A DNA stretch of 64,000 bases, taken from contig JAPTOF010000014.1 in the NCBI GenBank assembly GCA_028554755.1, positions 4,650,001 to 4,714,000 of the forward strand, read 5' to 3'. This document shows positions 24,226-36,224 of this stretch, in pieces (within the stretch, counting starts at the first letter, position 1; each line of letters starts with the position of its first letter). Under the pieces are notes generated by a model. That model was not told the origin of the DNA and made no database searches. It was given only the letters and a program-made list of their open reading frames with translations. Source of the DNA: Cordia subcordata. Taxonomy: Eukaryota > Streptophyta > Magnoliopsida > Boraginales > Cordiaceae. The position numbers were made by a program, and so were the translations under genes.

Positions 24226-24725
24226 TTGTACTACATGATATGTATTAGTTGATTGCTATTAAAGATAATGTGCTTCACTGTGGCACAGTCTTTCTATATG
24301 AAAATCAAAACTAGATGAGATCCTAGCTATGTTCAATGTTGCTTTATATACACCAAACTTGTTGACAACTTTGAACATAAAAATGCACATCTAATTGAAT
24401 TCTGCAATACAGTATGAAGATACAGGTTTCTTTGGCTTGTTAGGATCTGCATTCTACTTTTTGTCCTTTATATCTATGTGATTTCTAACCTCTTATTCAA
24501 AGGTCATGTCATCATCTTCAATTTCTTCTTCTGCTATGGCATTATCTCCAAGTCATTCTTCGCCGGTGCCACGCCGTAAGTCCTTCTTCTTCTTCTAGTT
24601 CTTATTCTTCTTCTTCTTCTTTTTTTCCCTTTTCCTGCTACTATTATCTTATTTTACTAAGTCTGATCTGAGCATAAAAATCAAATGATAATTTTTTTTC
24701 CTTTCCTTGCTATTTTTCTTCAGAA

Positions 24726-26909
24726 ATGGCATCCTCTAGACCACCTAGGTCCTCTAGAAAAACTCATTTACATTTAAGCTCATCTCTTGAGACAACTGAA
24801 GAAAGTAAAGATTCTATGGATCTAGATGATGATATAGGGGTTGACATATTTGGTGATGCCAAAAGAATCACTAATTCTCTAAATGTGCCAAAGAAAAGGA
24901 AAAGGGAAAAAGAGAAAGAGCAAGTCCAAAAGGCTTAATGTCTTTACTGTAGTAGAGAATTAAGAGCTCATGCAGCTAATGGGACTACACTTTTGAAAAA
25001 TCATTACATGGCTTGCAGAAAGAAACCACATGAAGAACAAACTAATTAGTACCGCCTCTCTTACCAATCTTCTCAACTAGGTGGTAAAGAAGCACAATTT
25101 TCAAACTATAAATTTGATCAAAAAAGGCTATGAAAATCTTTGACTAAAATGTTGATTATTGATGACCAACCTTTCAAATTTGTTGAGAATCCTGGCTTTA
25201 AGCTCTTTATGTCAGAAGCATGTCCACAATTTGTTGTTCCTTGTAAGAAAACAATTACAATCGATGTTTACAAAATGTACTTAAGTGAAAGGGCAAAGTT
25301 AAAATCTTTGATGAGAAAGGGTACTCAAATAATTTGCATTACCATGACACATGGACTTTAGTCCAAAAATTGAATTATATGTGTGTCACTGCTCATTTTA
25401 TTGATGATGATTGGAAACTACATAAGGGGATTATAAACTTTTGTCCTATATTGAGTCATTCTAGTGAAGATATTGGTAAGGCTGTTCAAAAGTGCTTACT
25501 TGATTGGGGGATTGATAACATTTTTACTATTACTGTCGATAATACTTCATCAAATGATACTACTGTTGGTTACTTGAGGGGTAGGATGAGAATGTAGGGC
25601 ACTACTACGTTAGATGGGAAGTATTTACACATGAGGTATATTGCTCACATAATTAATTTTATGGTGCAAGATGTTCTGAAATAGAAGGATGAAGGAGATG
25701 CCATAGTTCGCATTCAGGATGCAATTAGGTACATTAAGAATTCTCTTGCAAGGCACAATAAATTTAAAGAATGCATTGATCTTGAAAAAATTGATAGCAA
25801 AAAATTATTGTCCCTTCATGTGCCTAATAGGTGGAACTCTACCTATTTGATGTTGGAAAATGCATCCAAGTTTGAAAGAGCCTTTGATAGTTATTCAAGA
25901 GATGATGCCAAGTAGAGAGAGTTTCTTTCAAGTCATCCATACAAAGGAGTGCTTAGTTATCATGATTGAGGGAGAGCAAAGTTGCTATTGGGATTTTTAG
26001 AGCAATTTTTTCATCTTATTTTTGCATATTTCGGGGTCTTTATATGCAACCTCAAATAGCGTGTCTCATGAGATAAGTTCATTAGCTTTGGAACTCTAGG
26101 ATTGGATTAAGAGTGATGAAGTTGAGTTGAGTAGGATGGCAACCGCAATGAAAGAGAAATATGATAAGTGTTGGGGATGTGTTGAAAAGATGAACAAGCT
26201 TATCTATTATGCAGTTGTTCTTGACCCTTGTCACAAATTGGACCACATGGAATATTTCTTTGATAAATTGTATTGTGATGATGTTATGACAATTGAGAGC
26301 ATGAAAATTGAAGTTCGACGTGGTCTTGATAAGCTATTTAATGTTCATAAGAATAAATATGGTCATGCAAGTCATGGAGTTTCTTCAAGTTCCTCTACAC
26401 TCACCGAAAGTTCAAGTGATGGATCCTGAAATAGTGATGGAAGTTCCTCTACAATTTCTAGAACTCCAGGAAAGAAGAGCAGGAAAGCTATGATGTCAGG
26501 TTACAAGCTTCTTAAGACTGGAGCTTCACGTGAACATGAAAAGTCAGAATTGAAAAAATATCTTGATGAAAAAAATGAGATTGATGTAGATTTTGATGAT
26601 GAGGAAGGCATGGGTGACAAAAAGAAAAGACCCAAGTTTGACAACTTAAATTGGTGGAAGATAAACATGCCTAGGTTTCCAATTCTTTCTAGGATGGCTC
26701 GTGATATCTTGGTCCTTCTCGTCTCCACAATTGCTTCAAAAGTAGCATTTAGCATTGGTGGACGTGTCCTTGATAGCTTTAGGAGATCTTTGCCTCCAAA
26801 AATTGTCCAAGCTTTACTTTGTACTCAGGATTGGCTTCGTATGTCTTCTACTCCGGTATGTGTCAATAAAGATTTAGCTGCAATTGAATCTCTTGAGAAT
26901 GGTATGTAA
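24726..26909 (+). pseudogene. hAT transposase (RICESLEEPER-type), disrupted
   Basis: Pieces lie in order. The N-terminus (24726) is basic and Ser-rich. A BED-type zinc finger remnant follows: CLYCSRELRAHAANGTTLLK, then NHYMACRK. Next is the core FIDDDWKLHKGIINFCPI (near 25398), then WGIDNIFTITVDNTSSND, YLHMRYIAHIINFMVQD and VPNRWNSTYLMLE (near 25820). The C-terminal dimerisation domain (26640-26850) reads LNWWKINMPRFPILSRMARD, then STIASKVAFSIGGRVLDSFR and LLCTQDWLR. It ends at a TAA near 26907. At least six stops or frameshifts break it, including TAA or TAG after QVQKA, RYRMRM-like and VLK segments. The usual S-E-x-A-F-S reads S-K-V-A-F-S. It cannot make a full transposase. Confidence 0.9.
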
Positions 26910-27962
26910 CTCTCTAGATTTTCATTTGTCATTCTTATCTTGTTATGATTACTAATTTTTATACTTGTTATGTTATGTTTATTGTTAATTATTTCATAAT
27001 TGAGGAAAGCTGGGGGCGATCCATATATTATCGACATATGATTTGAGGATTCTGGTTTTTTTCCTTATTCCTTTGTTCTTATCTTGTTGTTAATAGGTGT
27101 AGGTTAATTCCTTGAGAATAATTGAAAATAATTTTGGCAAATGTTTGGAAATTAATCCACTTTTTTGTATGTGCATGCAGCCATGCTATTAGGAGTTGGA
27201 ACTTAAAAGTGCACTTCATTGTTGAGGGCTTGATTGACATGTTTGTTATGTTATAGACTTTGAACTTTATTTAGTATGTTGACTACGGATTGTAGACATA
27301 TAAACTTTGTATTTGGTGTGTGTGGAATATAGATTGTGGATTACGTAGACTTCTTATTTAATGTGTATTGGTTTGAGGTGCATCCAAGCTTTTTACAGAA
27401 TCTGTAGAACATAGAAAGGCAATGAAAGCACCAGGGACGGACTTTTACATCCATAGGGATGACTTTGAAGTTTGAATATGACCTTGCTAGCTAATTTTGC
27501 ATCTTACATGATTAACTGAAACTAGAGATGATGATGATGGTGGTGCTTGTTATATATTATCATGCATGTTTTTGGTTTAATTCTCATATCAGGTGTTGGG
27601 GTTTTTCCTATGTATTTTATATTGTATGGTTTTGTGAAGACTATGCTTTCATTTTATGTCTATATCATGTTCGTCAACATCGAGTAATATGTTCCCTTTT
27701 TTTAAAAAAACCAAGTTACTTGCCTAAGCATTGGCAATTTTAAAAAGATATTTAAAATAATAGCCAGGATTTGAATTTTTTTAGTTTATTTGAAATATTT
27801 GAAAATTATTAAATCTGTATCCGAACTATCTGCTATCCAAAAGTCTAGTATCCAGCCGGATAAGCGGTTTTTAGCTATCCAATCAAAAAATTTGTTTTTC
27901 AATCCGATATCCCAATATTCGATATTTCAATAGCTAAATATCCAGTTTGATTCCCACCCCTA

Positions 27963-29020
27963 GCCTCAGGTCCTACTCTAGCAGCGACCATGTCCTGCTA
28001 ATCTGCTAGGTTTCTATAATTTAAGTCAACCTAGGATTCCTAGTATCTCATAGAGTTAGCATCCTTCTGGTCCCACTTCTTTTGCACAGCCTAGTCCTAT
28101 ACTTCTTGCATCTTTTTCCTAGTCTACTAGTGAGCGAGTCCTGTAGTTCCTGCATATTCTTCCTAGTCTGCTAGTGAGGATAAGATTGATTTGATACTTT
28201 AGTTAATTAGGAATCAGCAGTAGATATTAGAGAATCAATAGCAGTTGGTTCAGGGCCACCAGTATGTGGCTAAGATTGATGCACAGTTAGCTCACATCAC
28301 GAGTTAGTTGAGCACTAAGGATCTAGCTAAGCTCCCAGCACAGCCAAAGGTAAATCCTAAAGGTTAGTACTGTTCATCCTCTCACCCCGCTTATGCTCAA
28401 GCAAAGGCTATCATCATACTTAGAAGTGGTAGAGTAGTTGATAATCAGGTAGGAGTTGAGTGATCTATAGAGATTGCACTCGTTGATCCTGTTGTACCAA
28501 GTGTCCCATGTAATCCTAGTTGGTCTAAAGAGCATTTTGAGGAGAGAGAAGAGACCACTATGGAGAGAGTCAAGAGTAGTACCTGCCCACGTCAGTAGGG
28601 GAAGCAGTTAGATGATTTCAGTGCTTTCATCGCTAGATTCCTTTTCCTTGCCGCCCCAGAGAAGCCCCCATCTACCGATGACGCTAGGATGTTTAAGATC
28701 TTAGAGCATTTAAGGAGACCTCAAGGTTAATCTTTCTCTGATTGATGCCATTTTTTCCATTCCATCTTACTCCAAATTCTTTAAGGATCTCTGCACTTGG
28801 AAGTGCAACGCTTCTCGTATGCCTAAGAAGATGAAACTCACAGAGCAGATGAGTAATATTTGCATATCAGCCCTCCTGCTCAAGTTGAGCGATCCTGGAG
28901 CTTTCACCATTCCTTGTTGCATTCGAGAAACCCATCTTGACCATGCACTCTTAGATTTAGGGTCAAGCGTGAACCTCATTCCCTATTCTTTGTATCAGCA
29001 GTTAAGTTTAGGTCAGTTAT
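27963..29020 (+). pseudogene. Athila-like gag C-terminal part and aspartic protease
   Basis: This is the continuation of the gag cut by the hAT element. KAIIILRSGRVV (near 28405) matches the A-I-T-L-R-S-G-K motif of Athila polyproteins. It is followed by an acidic/Pro stretch and FFKDLCTWKCNASRMPKKMK (near 28777). The retropepsin-like fold follows: DPGAFTIPCCIRETHLDHAL, then LDLGSSVNLIPYSLYQQLSL (28948-29007). The catalytic triad appears as D-L-G-S, the Athila-type variant of DT/SG. Homology fades near 29020. No RT, RNase H or integrase follows, so the element is truncated as well as interrupted. Stops and frameshifts are numerous. Confidence 0.85.
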
Positions 29021-31425
29021 CGCTCATACATCACTATACGATAAGTTGCTTTCTATTGTTTATATAAAAGATTAACTCTTTGTTAAAAAAAATTGTGTAT
29101 TTGTATTAAAAGATGTTCGATGAACCAGTTAACTATAGATTGAACTAAAAAGCCTTTCACTAATCTGAGTTTATTGTGAATTTTTTTTTGTCCTTGTGTC
29201 TTGTTTTACAAATAATTAAAAGAAGGGATTTTCAAATTCAAGATATCTACCCCTCATTGAACTGATCCAAGGGTCTTGCCAACCATTGGCTTGATTAATT
29301 CTGAAGATTTTATTATTTTTAATTAATTATTTTTTATTTGGTAATCACCAGGATTAGTCTATATACAAATTGTAAAACCAAGTTGAGACTAGGATAATTC
29401 AAATAATTGACATTCTCTCTCCGGTAGTGATGTCGGAGTTCAAATTCTATGAGCTCTATAGGAGTTGAGTTAATGTAAGTACGGTATTGACTTTTTTTAT
29501 TTTTGGAATTTATTTGTCATTAAGAAATGTAGTCGGGAATTGGGATCCCAAATATATAAACTAAAGAATGTTAAAGAGAAACACATAGAATGGTACCTTA
29601 GACTAAAAAGTTGTAGGCTCCATTACCCGCCATTTAATTTTTACGTTGGTGATTTTTCCTTTTTATAGAAAAATTACTACTGTTTCTATAGTATTACCCA
29701 CGGTAGCAAACGACCACTTACAATCTCTCAAAAGCGATTGCACATATATTAAACATGGAAATATTTTTCACCATGGTAACTTTTTAATTTGTTTGTTGAT
29801 ATTAATCATTCCTAGCATAAAAGAGATAGATTGTACATCTTGAACAACTAATTGACGCACTAAAAGGGAAGATTACAAGACAAACATTGCTTAGCCACCC
29901 AATTAGTGAGCTAGTTAGCAATTTAGATATGGAGTGTAAAGGTTGAGATCCAACAATTACCTGAATATCGTTTTTTCTTGATTCAAAAAAAAATGTCTTG
30001 ATTGACTGTTTTTGATATTTGTAATTTTTAGTGTTACTAAAAAATTAAAAAATATTTATAAAAAAAACATTTTTGTCCGCGAGATTGTGACCATTTATGG
30101 TATTGGAGTAACAAACTATCTCAAGTTGCTTATCTATGTTGACTTAAAGATGGAAAATCTCAGTAGCTGAGGAGGAAGAAGAAGAAGACATCACCTTGAT
30201 GGCCACAGCCTGACTTTTTCACTGCGTTGTTTCCCCATACCGTAAAAATGAGGTTGACAAGTCAATTTGAACAGTTTAAAAAGCCAAAAGTCAAAATCTT
30301 GAGCAATCTCTCTCTCTCTCCTACTCGACAGTCACGTGCGGTCTGAGGTACGACGTAGAGCTTTTTCTCCTCTCGTCTCTTCTCTCTCACACCCCACCAC
30401 ATTCTGTAAAACTCTGCAACGAAAACAACACCACCATCGAGAGTAACACCACAGGCCACCCAATTTGACAGACGGCGCTCCTCTTACTTTAACGTCTGAT
30501 ATCACCTTCTTTATTTTTTTTCGACAAGAAAAATTTAATTAACAAAATTTTAATACGAACTGATAAATTTTAAATATCTAACACGTCTCTTATGACGAGC
30601 ACGACTTAAATTGAGAACAATGACCCAAAGTAAAAAACTAAATTCAAAAATAAACTCTGTTTATTTTTATCTTTTACTATTGAGACGCCCTAACACCTTC
30701 TTCCTTGTACCACCATCACCATGTCCTACCAACATCTAAATCTTGTTGCAGCCTTTTTGACTATTACCATCACTTTCAATATCTTGTCTTCTAAGCCTGT
30801 TGGGCATGCACCATCATCACTCTTGCAATAATTACTTACTTTCAGTCACACACACATAATAATAAGTCTTGCTCCATATACTACATACAATAAGTTGAAA
30901 TAAATAAGTCATTAATTTCATATATCCCATGCATGCATTTATAGTCTATGTGTGGTGTGTGTAGATGTGTAACATTTGCTGTTTTTGGTATAGAGTTACG
31001 TCACCAGTTAAACTCAAAACTTCATATTTTGAGAGACAATTTCAACTGGTTAAACTATCCCTATTTCAACGTGGTAGTTTTTAGAAGGTGAAAAAGAAAA
31101 CTTCAAGGGGCCATTGCCTGCATTTGAATTCTGTACATGTCTGGACCCTTTAGTTATCCCCATGAGTCTGTCCACTCAGTTACTATTAATTCTCCTTTCT
31201 CATTTCCATACCTACCTGCCCGCCCTCCACCCCCACCCCCAAACCTACCCAAACAAAACAACCCCTCTTCTCTATTATGCATGTACAATATGTGCTGATA
31301 GTGTATTTCGCTTTTTAGCTGTTACTTTCACTAGTAGTAAATTTTTATGTACTTTTTTAATGTGTACAAGGTGAGAACATAAAAACGTGAAAGGAGGAAA
31401 CTTTTTGGTGGTGATTTGAGTGAGA
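29021..31425. other. Intergenic sequence upstream of the G-gamma gene
   Basis: AT-rich DNA without a supported gene. Noted are a polypurine GAAGAAGAAGAAGA tract (30176-30189), a (TC)n run (30309-30319) and C-rich CCCCCACCCCCAAAC near 31226. The last few hundred bases presumably contain the promoter and 5' UTR of the gene starting at 31426; I see no clear TATA box. Confidence 0.5.
30721..30831 (+). CDS. Doubtful 36-codon ORF with a signal-peptide-like start
   Basis: ATG at 30721, TAA at 30829. The N-terminus has a hydrophobic stretch (LVAAFLTITITFNIL) followed by a short polar tail, as in small secreted plant peptides or the first exon of a secreted protein. I recognise no family. There is no supporting homologue in the window and no strong promoter. 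It may be chance or the relic of a larger gene. Confidence 0.2.
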   Translation: MSYQHLNLVAAFLTITITFNILSSKPVGHAPSSLLQ

Positions 31426-34400
31426 ATGGCTGGTCCTGAAGGCAGTTCAGGGGTTCCATCATTGCCACCGCCGAGGCCTAAGTCGCCCCCTCAGTATCCT
31501 GACTTGTATGGGAAGCGTAGAGAGTTGGCCAAGGTTCAAATGCTTGAGAGAGAAGTTGGTTTGCTTGAGGCAAGTCTTTTTGTTTGTATAATTTGGCTTA
31601 TTTGTTTGTGTAAAATCTTCTGAAATGCTAAAGGAAAAGCTGGAATTTTGAACTATAAGTAGATGTAATGGCACCATTAACTTTTTAATTGTCAGTTTCA
31701 GAACATAGATTAACTGAAGACATCTTTTTGTTGTTGTTTAATCATGGCTGTTTAATGAAGTTTTTAGTTGATAAAAAGGACTTGTCAGGAACTCATTAGA
31801 ATATTAACAACATGCCCAAGCTTAAAGCTAGTTACTGTGCAACGCTTGGACCACCAATTGGGGTACTTCTGAAAAAAAATGGAATAGAATGCTGACTTAC
31901 AAAGTAGAACCCTTGAAACTTTGATACTTTATGGTTGCTCAAGATCCTCTGATGGGACTCAAAGTCCGCAGATCTATCGGTGGTCAGGGTCGGGTCGGGT
32001 TATTTGATGTGAGATGGATTCAGAAAAAATAGCCTGGTCCAGGCCCCTTACGAAACTTCTTTTATTAGCGAAGCTATACTCTTCATATGTTTCCAATGAT
32101 TCACATGGTACCATCAAATGATACAAATCTTGGATAAGGTCTCTTTTGTATGATGCTTTGGGTAGGAAAATATTTTACCGACTTTACCAAATTCAACGTG
32201 GCAGATGATTTTTTGTTACTTGAAAACCCAAGGGACCTATGTCTTTAAGAAGTCAAGTTATTCACATTTTACTATATCAGTTTGTAGAAGTCGTTAGATT
32301 TTCTTTTAAACAAGGGCAAGAGTTTCGTTCTTTTTGTCATGGATGAATCAGCTACTTTTGTAGTCATAGTGGCCCAGAGCACGCAGCCGCAAAATATATA
32401 CTATCATTTTGTATGGCCTATAACATTGGAGAAAAAGTGCACCGATGAGCATGCCAGTGGATTTGTAATATCATGAGCAGGGGTACACTCGTAGACGGTG
32501 GAGTAAGTGGTGGTGCACACCGCAAGATATCTAAAATTTCCCAAAATCACATGTACATCATTTATGTTTGTGCATTGCACTCTTAAGAGATTCCAAAACA
32601 AATTGTGCTCCAGTTTCATAACTTTGTTGGTCCCTTTGCAACAATTTCTTTTTTCTCCTTTGGTATGATCATGAAAAAGAATCCATTTGCACGGTTTGAA
32701 GAGAAAACAACCAATTTTGCATTGAGGAAGTATTTGTCAAGCAGATTTAAATTAGTGATATTAAAACATTAAAATTTTCAAAGGAATACAATCAGAAGTT
32801 AATTTCCTTAAGGGGTTGCATTGATTGCCAGGAGAGGCAGGTCTTTCTTCAGCAAATCAGATGTATACGCCTAAATATTATCATAGTATGAGTTAGAATG
32901 TAGATACAGACTCATTTGAATTTAGATTATATATTTACTCTGCCTCTTCTGAAAGATCAAAAGAAGTGCAGATGTTGAACTATCTGCATTTGTCTAAAAT
33001 TTTTAATCCGTTGGCAGAGTTATGTCATGTTCAATGTCTAATTTGTTTCCTCTTGAAAGTCTGCTCTACTTATGATGCACATTGTATAACTTCAAGCACA
33101 ATGCTCCTCCCAACGGATTTTTTTTGATTACTAAGCATTCCACAACACCCTCAATCTTAATTCTCAAGTAGAATATCTCACTTATCTCTGTACATGTATG
33201 TGACTTGATAATTTGACATTCTACCAACCAAAAAAAAAAAAAAAAAGGGACATTCTTAGTTCTAATTAGGCATGTCTAATTAAAGAGAATGTATGGTTTT
33301 GGTCTATTCTATTTTGAAAATTTCCAATTTGTTACAGTTTTCTTTTTGTATATCGGAATTATGGTTGAAATCGTGGACTTTTGGATTAGCTAAGGCTTAT
33401 TGTAGGAGTTAAAACAACATGAGTTGAGATGTAACTTAGTTCTTGTGATTTGTCTTAGTTCACCAACAATAAATTAATTGGTTTTCTATTCATCTTATTG
33501 AATAAAGTTGTTGTGCACAGGAAGAACTAAAATTTGTTGAAGGCCTTCCGCCTGCTTCTCGGTCCTGTAAACAGTATGTAAAATCTTTTGTGTTAATACA
33601 AGATACTTGTTCGTGATGAAGGATTGAACATTCTTTCAATATTGTCATTTTCCTATGCTCTAGAATGTTTTTTGTTGATTGACTTGTATGTTTAGGTGAA
33701 CTTAAACAATTTTTTCAGGGTCACAGATTTTGTGGTGGCGAATCCAGAGCCCCTTATACTGATGTAAGGACTGACCAAGATCCTTTGCCAATACATCCCC
33801 TGATGATTGTGAACTTACATTTTTCTCCCTTTTCTTGCAGGACAAAAAAGAAGCGAAGATATTGTCGTTTCTGGAAATGGCTCTGGTACTTTCCTCTTAC
33901 CTTCTTTTGTTTTCTATTTGTAATGAATCTATTGATTTTTATCAATATTCCAGCACATAAAAGGTTAGAATTTGTTATGACAGTAGTCTCTAGGTTGTAG
34001 GACTGGGCTTCTTAATACTTTGCTTAAACATTTTCTTGAAATTAAGTAATCATATTTTCTTATAACCACGAGGAGTATCCATAAAACACTCGCATTATGG
34101 ATGTAACGTTATCATATAAAGTTTATAGAACTTTTTCTTAAAAACTCACTTTTTATAATAGAATGAGAGGATACCATCTTGTGTGAAGAAGTGAGTCCCT
34201 ATATGCTTACAAAGTAGTGGATCAAAACTTGTAAAAGTAACAAGAACAATATCCTAATCCTTCCAACTTATATAAGAAAAACCTCTGATGCTCCTTTAGG
34301 ATAACACACTAAATGTGGCTGAGCAATCCTCAAAGATGTTCATTATTATCTCGCATCCTTCTCAATCTTCAAAAGAATATGAAGCTTTAACAGTCAAACT

Positions 34401-35451
34401 TGTTAACTAATGTCTGTTAGGAGGTCTATTCCAATAAAATCTCGGTTAATTGCATCTTCAGTTGCTTGCTTGTATTTGAATGAAATACAAATAGTACACA
34501 CATTTGTTTTTTCATGAAATTTTGTTATGTCTAAATTCATTATCTACAGGAAACAGGAAAATGTATTTGTTTATAAATGTCAATGTGTTGCGACATCTAT
34601 CAGCATTACATATGATACTTCAGATCCCAGTAAACATTTGAATACACTATAATTGGGTTAAAACTATCTGGATTTCTATTGATAATGTTCGAGCATGACA
34701 GCTAGTTGTGATGCTAAATATGTAATAGATTTTGCAGCAAATTCTCACTTCAAACTATATATATTCTTGCCTGATTGTCAAGATGGTTCATTGTGCAAGA
34801 CACTTAGATAAATCATGATATAAGAATTCTATGAATTCAAGATTTGTTTAGAATCATCAAGCCAACTATAAAATGAAGCTCCACGGGAAGCCATTTAAGG
34901 TTTGGTGAGTCATGAAGCAGGTTGCTTTCTCCAATCACTTCTTTGAGCGTATGAATTTGAGAAGCAGAAATAATTGAATAATCTAAGGAATGCTATGTCA
35001 ATGAAAATCCGAATATGTCCTCTGGTCTCCAGATGATTGTTTTTTGATATCATTGTGGACCTTCGCATGAGATGATTGAAAATATTTTCATTCTTATGAA
35101 TGCAGCGGAATGTCTTGTTTCAACATCTCATTGACTTGCTGCTGCCCGTGTTCATCACATTGCAAGATGCCTCACTGCTATGATTGTAATTTCTGTACGT
35201 GCCAATCATGCTGCGGTTGTTCAATACCCTGCTGCAGTTGTTCAATACCCAAGTGCCATTGTTGCTCTTGGCCGCATTGCCACTGCTTAAAGAAGTGCAA
35301 ATGCAGTCTGAAATGCTGCATCCCTAAATGTATTTCCTGCCCAGACTGTTCTTGCAATAGATGGACTTGCTGTTGTCCTAGATGTCCAAGGGTAAAATGT
35401 GGTTGTTGTTGTAGAATTTGTTGCTGCTACCCTTGCTACTTCTGTTACTAA
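31426..35451 (+). CDS. AGG3: Heterotrimeric G-protein gamma subunit, type C (AGG3/GS3-like), five exons
   Basis: Exons: 31426-31569, 33521-33573, 33719-33763, 33841-33885 and 35106-35451, giving 210 residues. Residues 1-48 begin MAGPEGSSG, then PPPRPKSPPQYPDLYGKRRE and a coiled-coil start (LAKVQMLEREVGLLE). The G-gamma-like domain continues with ELKFVEGLPPASR and a DFVVANPEP motif (near residue 70), followed by a basic FWKWLCG segment. The C-terminal ~113 residues contain 42 cysteines in CC, CxC and CCC clusters, the mark of type C gamma subunits, which dimerise with G-beta and influence organ size, seed size and ABA responses. The tail is shorter than in rice GS3-long forms and close to Arabidopsis AGG3. 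Intron 1 uses GC-AG; introns 2-4 use GT-AG. ATG 31426 is the first in frame. The subtilase gene lies downstream and convergent. Confidence 0.92.
31570..33520 (+). other. GC-AG first intron of the G-gamma gene
   Basis: The donor is GAG|GCAAGT and the acceptor GTGCACAG|GAAGAA. Only the GC donor keeps the family reading LLE-EELKF in frame. The nearest GT (4 bases downstream) would shift the frame. GCAAGT is the consensus for the rare GC donor class. The intron is 1951 bp and holds no ORF or element I can name. Confidence 0.85.
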
Positions 35452-36224
35452 TATAGTATGCAATAATCCCAAACTGTATCTCTGTTTTACCAGATTTCAT
35501 AACCTATAAGTTAAAATCAAGTTCAGGTACCATGTTTTTGTTTTTGATTAGATATTCAGTTCCTTTGTCTCAATATTTCCTGTTGCAGATATACACCTGA
35601 GATTGTGTTGTTTCCTTTCAAAGCCAGAAAGATTTTCAATTCTGCAGCATGCGGTTTTAGCTTACTTCCCACAGTTTGCTGTTTTTTCTCGGAGAGAACT
35701 TTTTGTAGTCCACTTTGTATTATGTCGAAATGAAATGAAATATTCTATGACTGGTTCCTTGACAAGATTTATAATTGCAAAGGAGGAAAAACTCAGAATC
35801 TGTCAGTTGCTGAATTAGTCTTTCATTTGTTTTCAAGAAATTCTTACATTATTGGCTACTTTTAACTTATGCATTCAGGCACACATCGGTTAAGAAGGCA
35901 ACGGAACGAGTTTTTACCTATAAAAAGTCGAAATTCAGGTACATTTCCATTCCAAATAAACAAAAGATTGAACTGGCATAGCATGCCATACTGGACCATA
36001 ATGGTTATGTTTAAAGGCACACGAAATTTGACCCTGGAGGAAGCTATTTTCTCCTCTTTAAATAGTTGAATTTCTCTAGACCAAATGAATCCTGGTTTGT
36101 GTTTTAGGACCAGAATCATATGTTGTTGTCGTCATTGAAACTATGCTATAACATCAGAAGAAGTAAATTGCGCTCAACTGGTCAGCATTGCCCCAGGCAG
36201 GTATGAAAATCATTCGTCGTGTCG
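35452..36224. other. Convergent intergenic spacer / 3' UTRs
   Basis: 773 bp between the stop of the G-gamma gene (+) and the stop of the subtilase (-). It must hold both 3' ends. Short open frames here have no recognisable features. Confidence 0.7.

Larger units (their letters stand above)
23350..27962 (+). mobile_element. hAT transposon inserted in Athila-like gag
   Basis: The element spans 4613 bp. Its ends are imperfect inverted repeats: left TAAAAGTGGGACT, right TAGGGGTGGGAAT when reverse-complemented (9 of 13). The flanking 8-bp duplication is GCCCCAAG (23342-23349) and GCCTCAGG (27963-27970), with two changes. Gag-like sequence continues on both sides. Both subterminal regions are dense in TATCC/GGATA motifs. 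The interior carries a decayed hAT transposase on the plus strand. Confidence 0.88.

Noticed and set aside
29330..29480. Possible SINE with a B-box-like GGAGTTCAAATTCT
   Set aside because: No A box at the right distance, no poly-A tail and no target duplication could be found.
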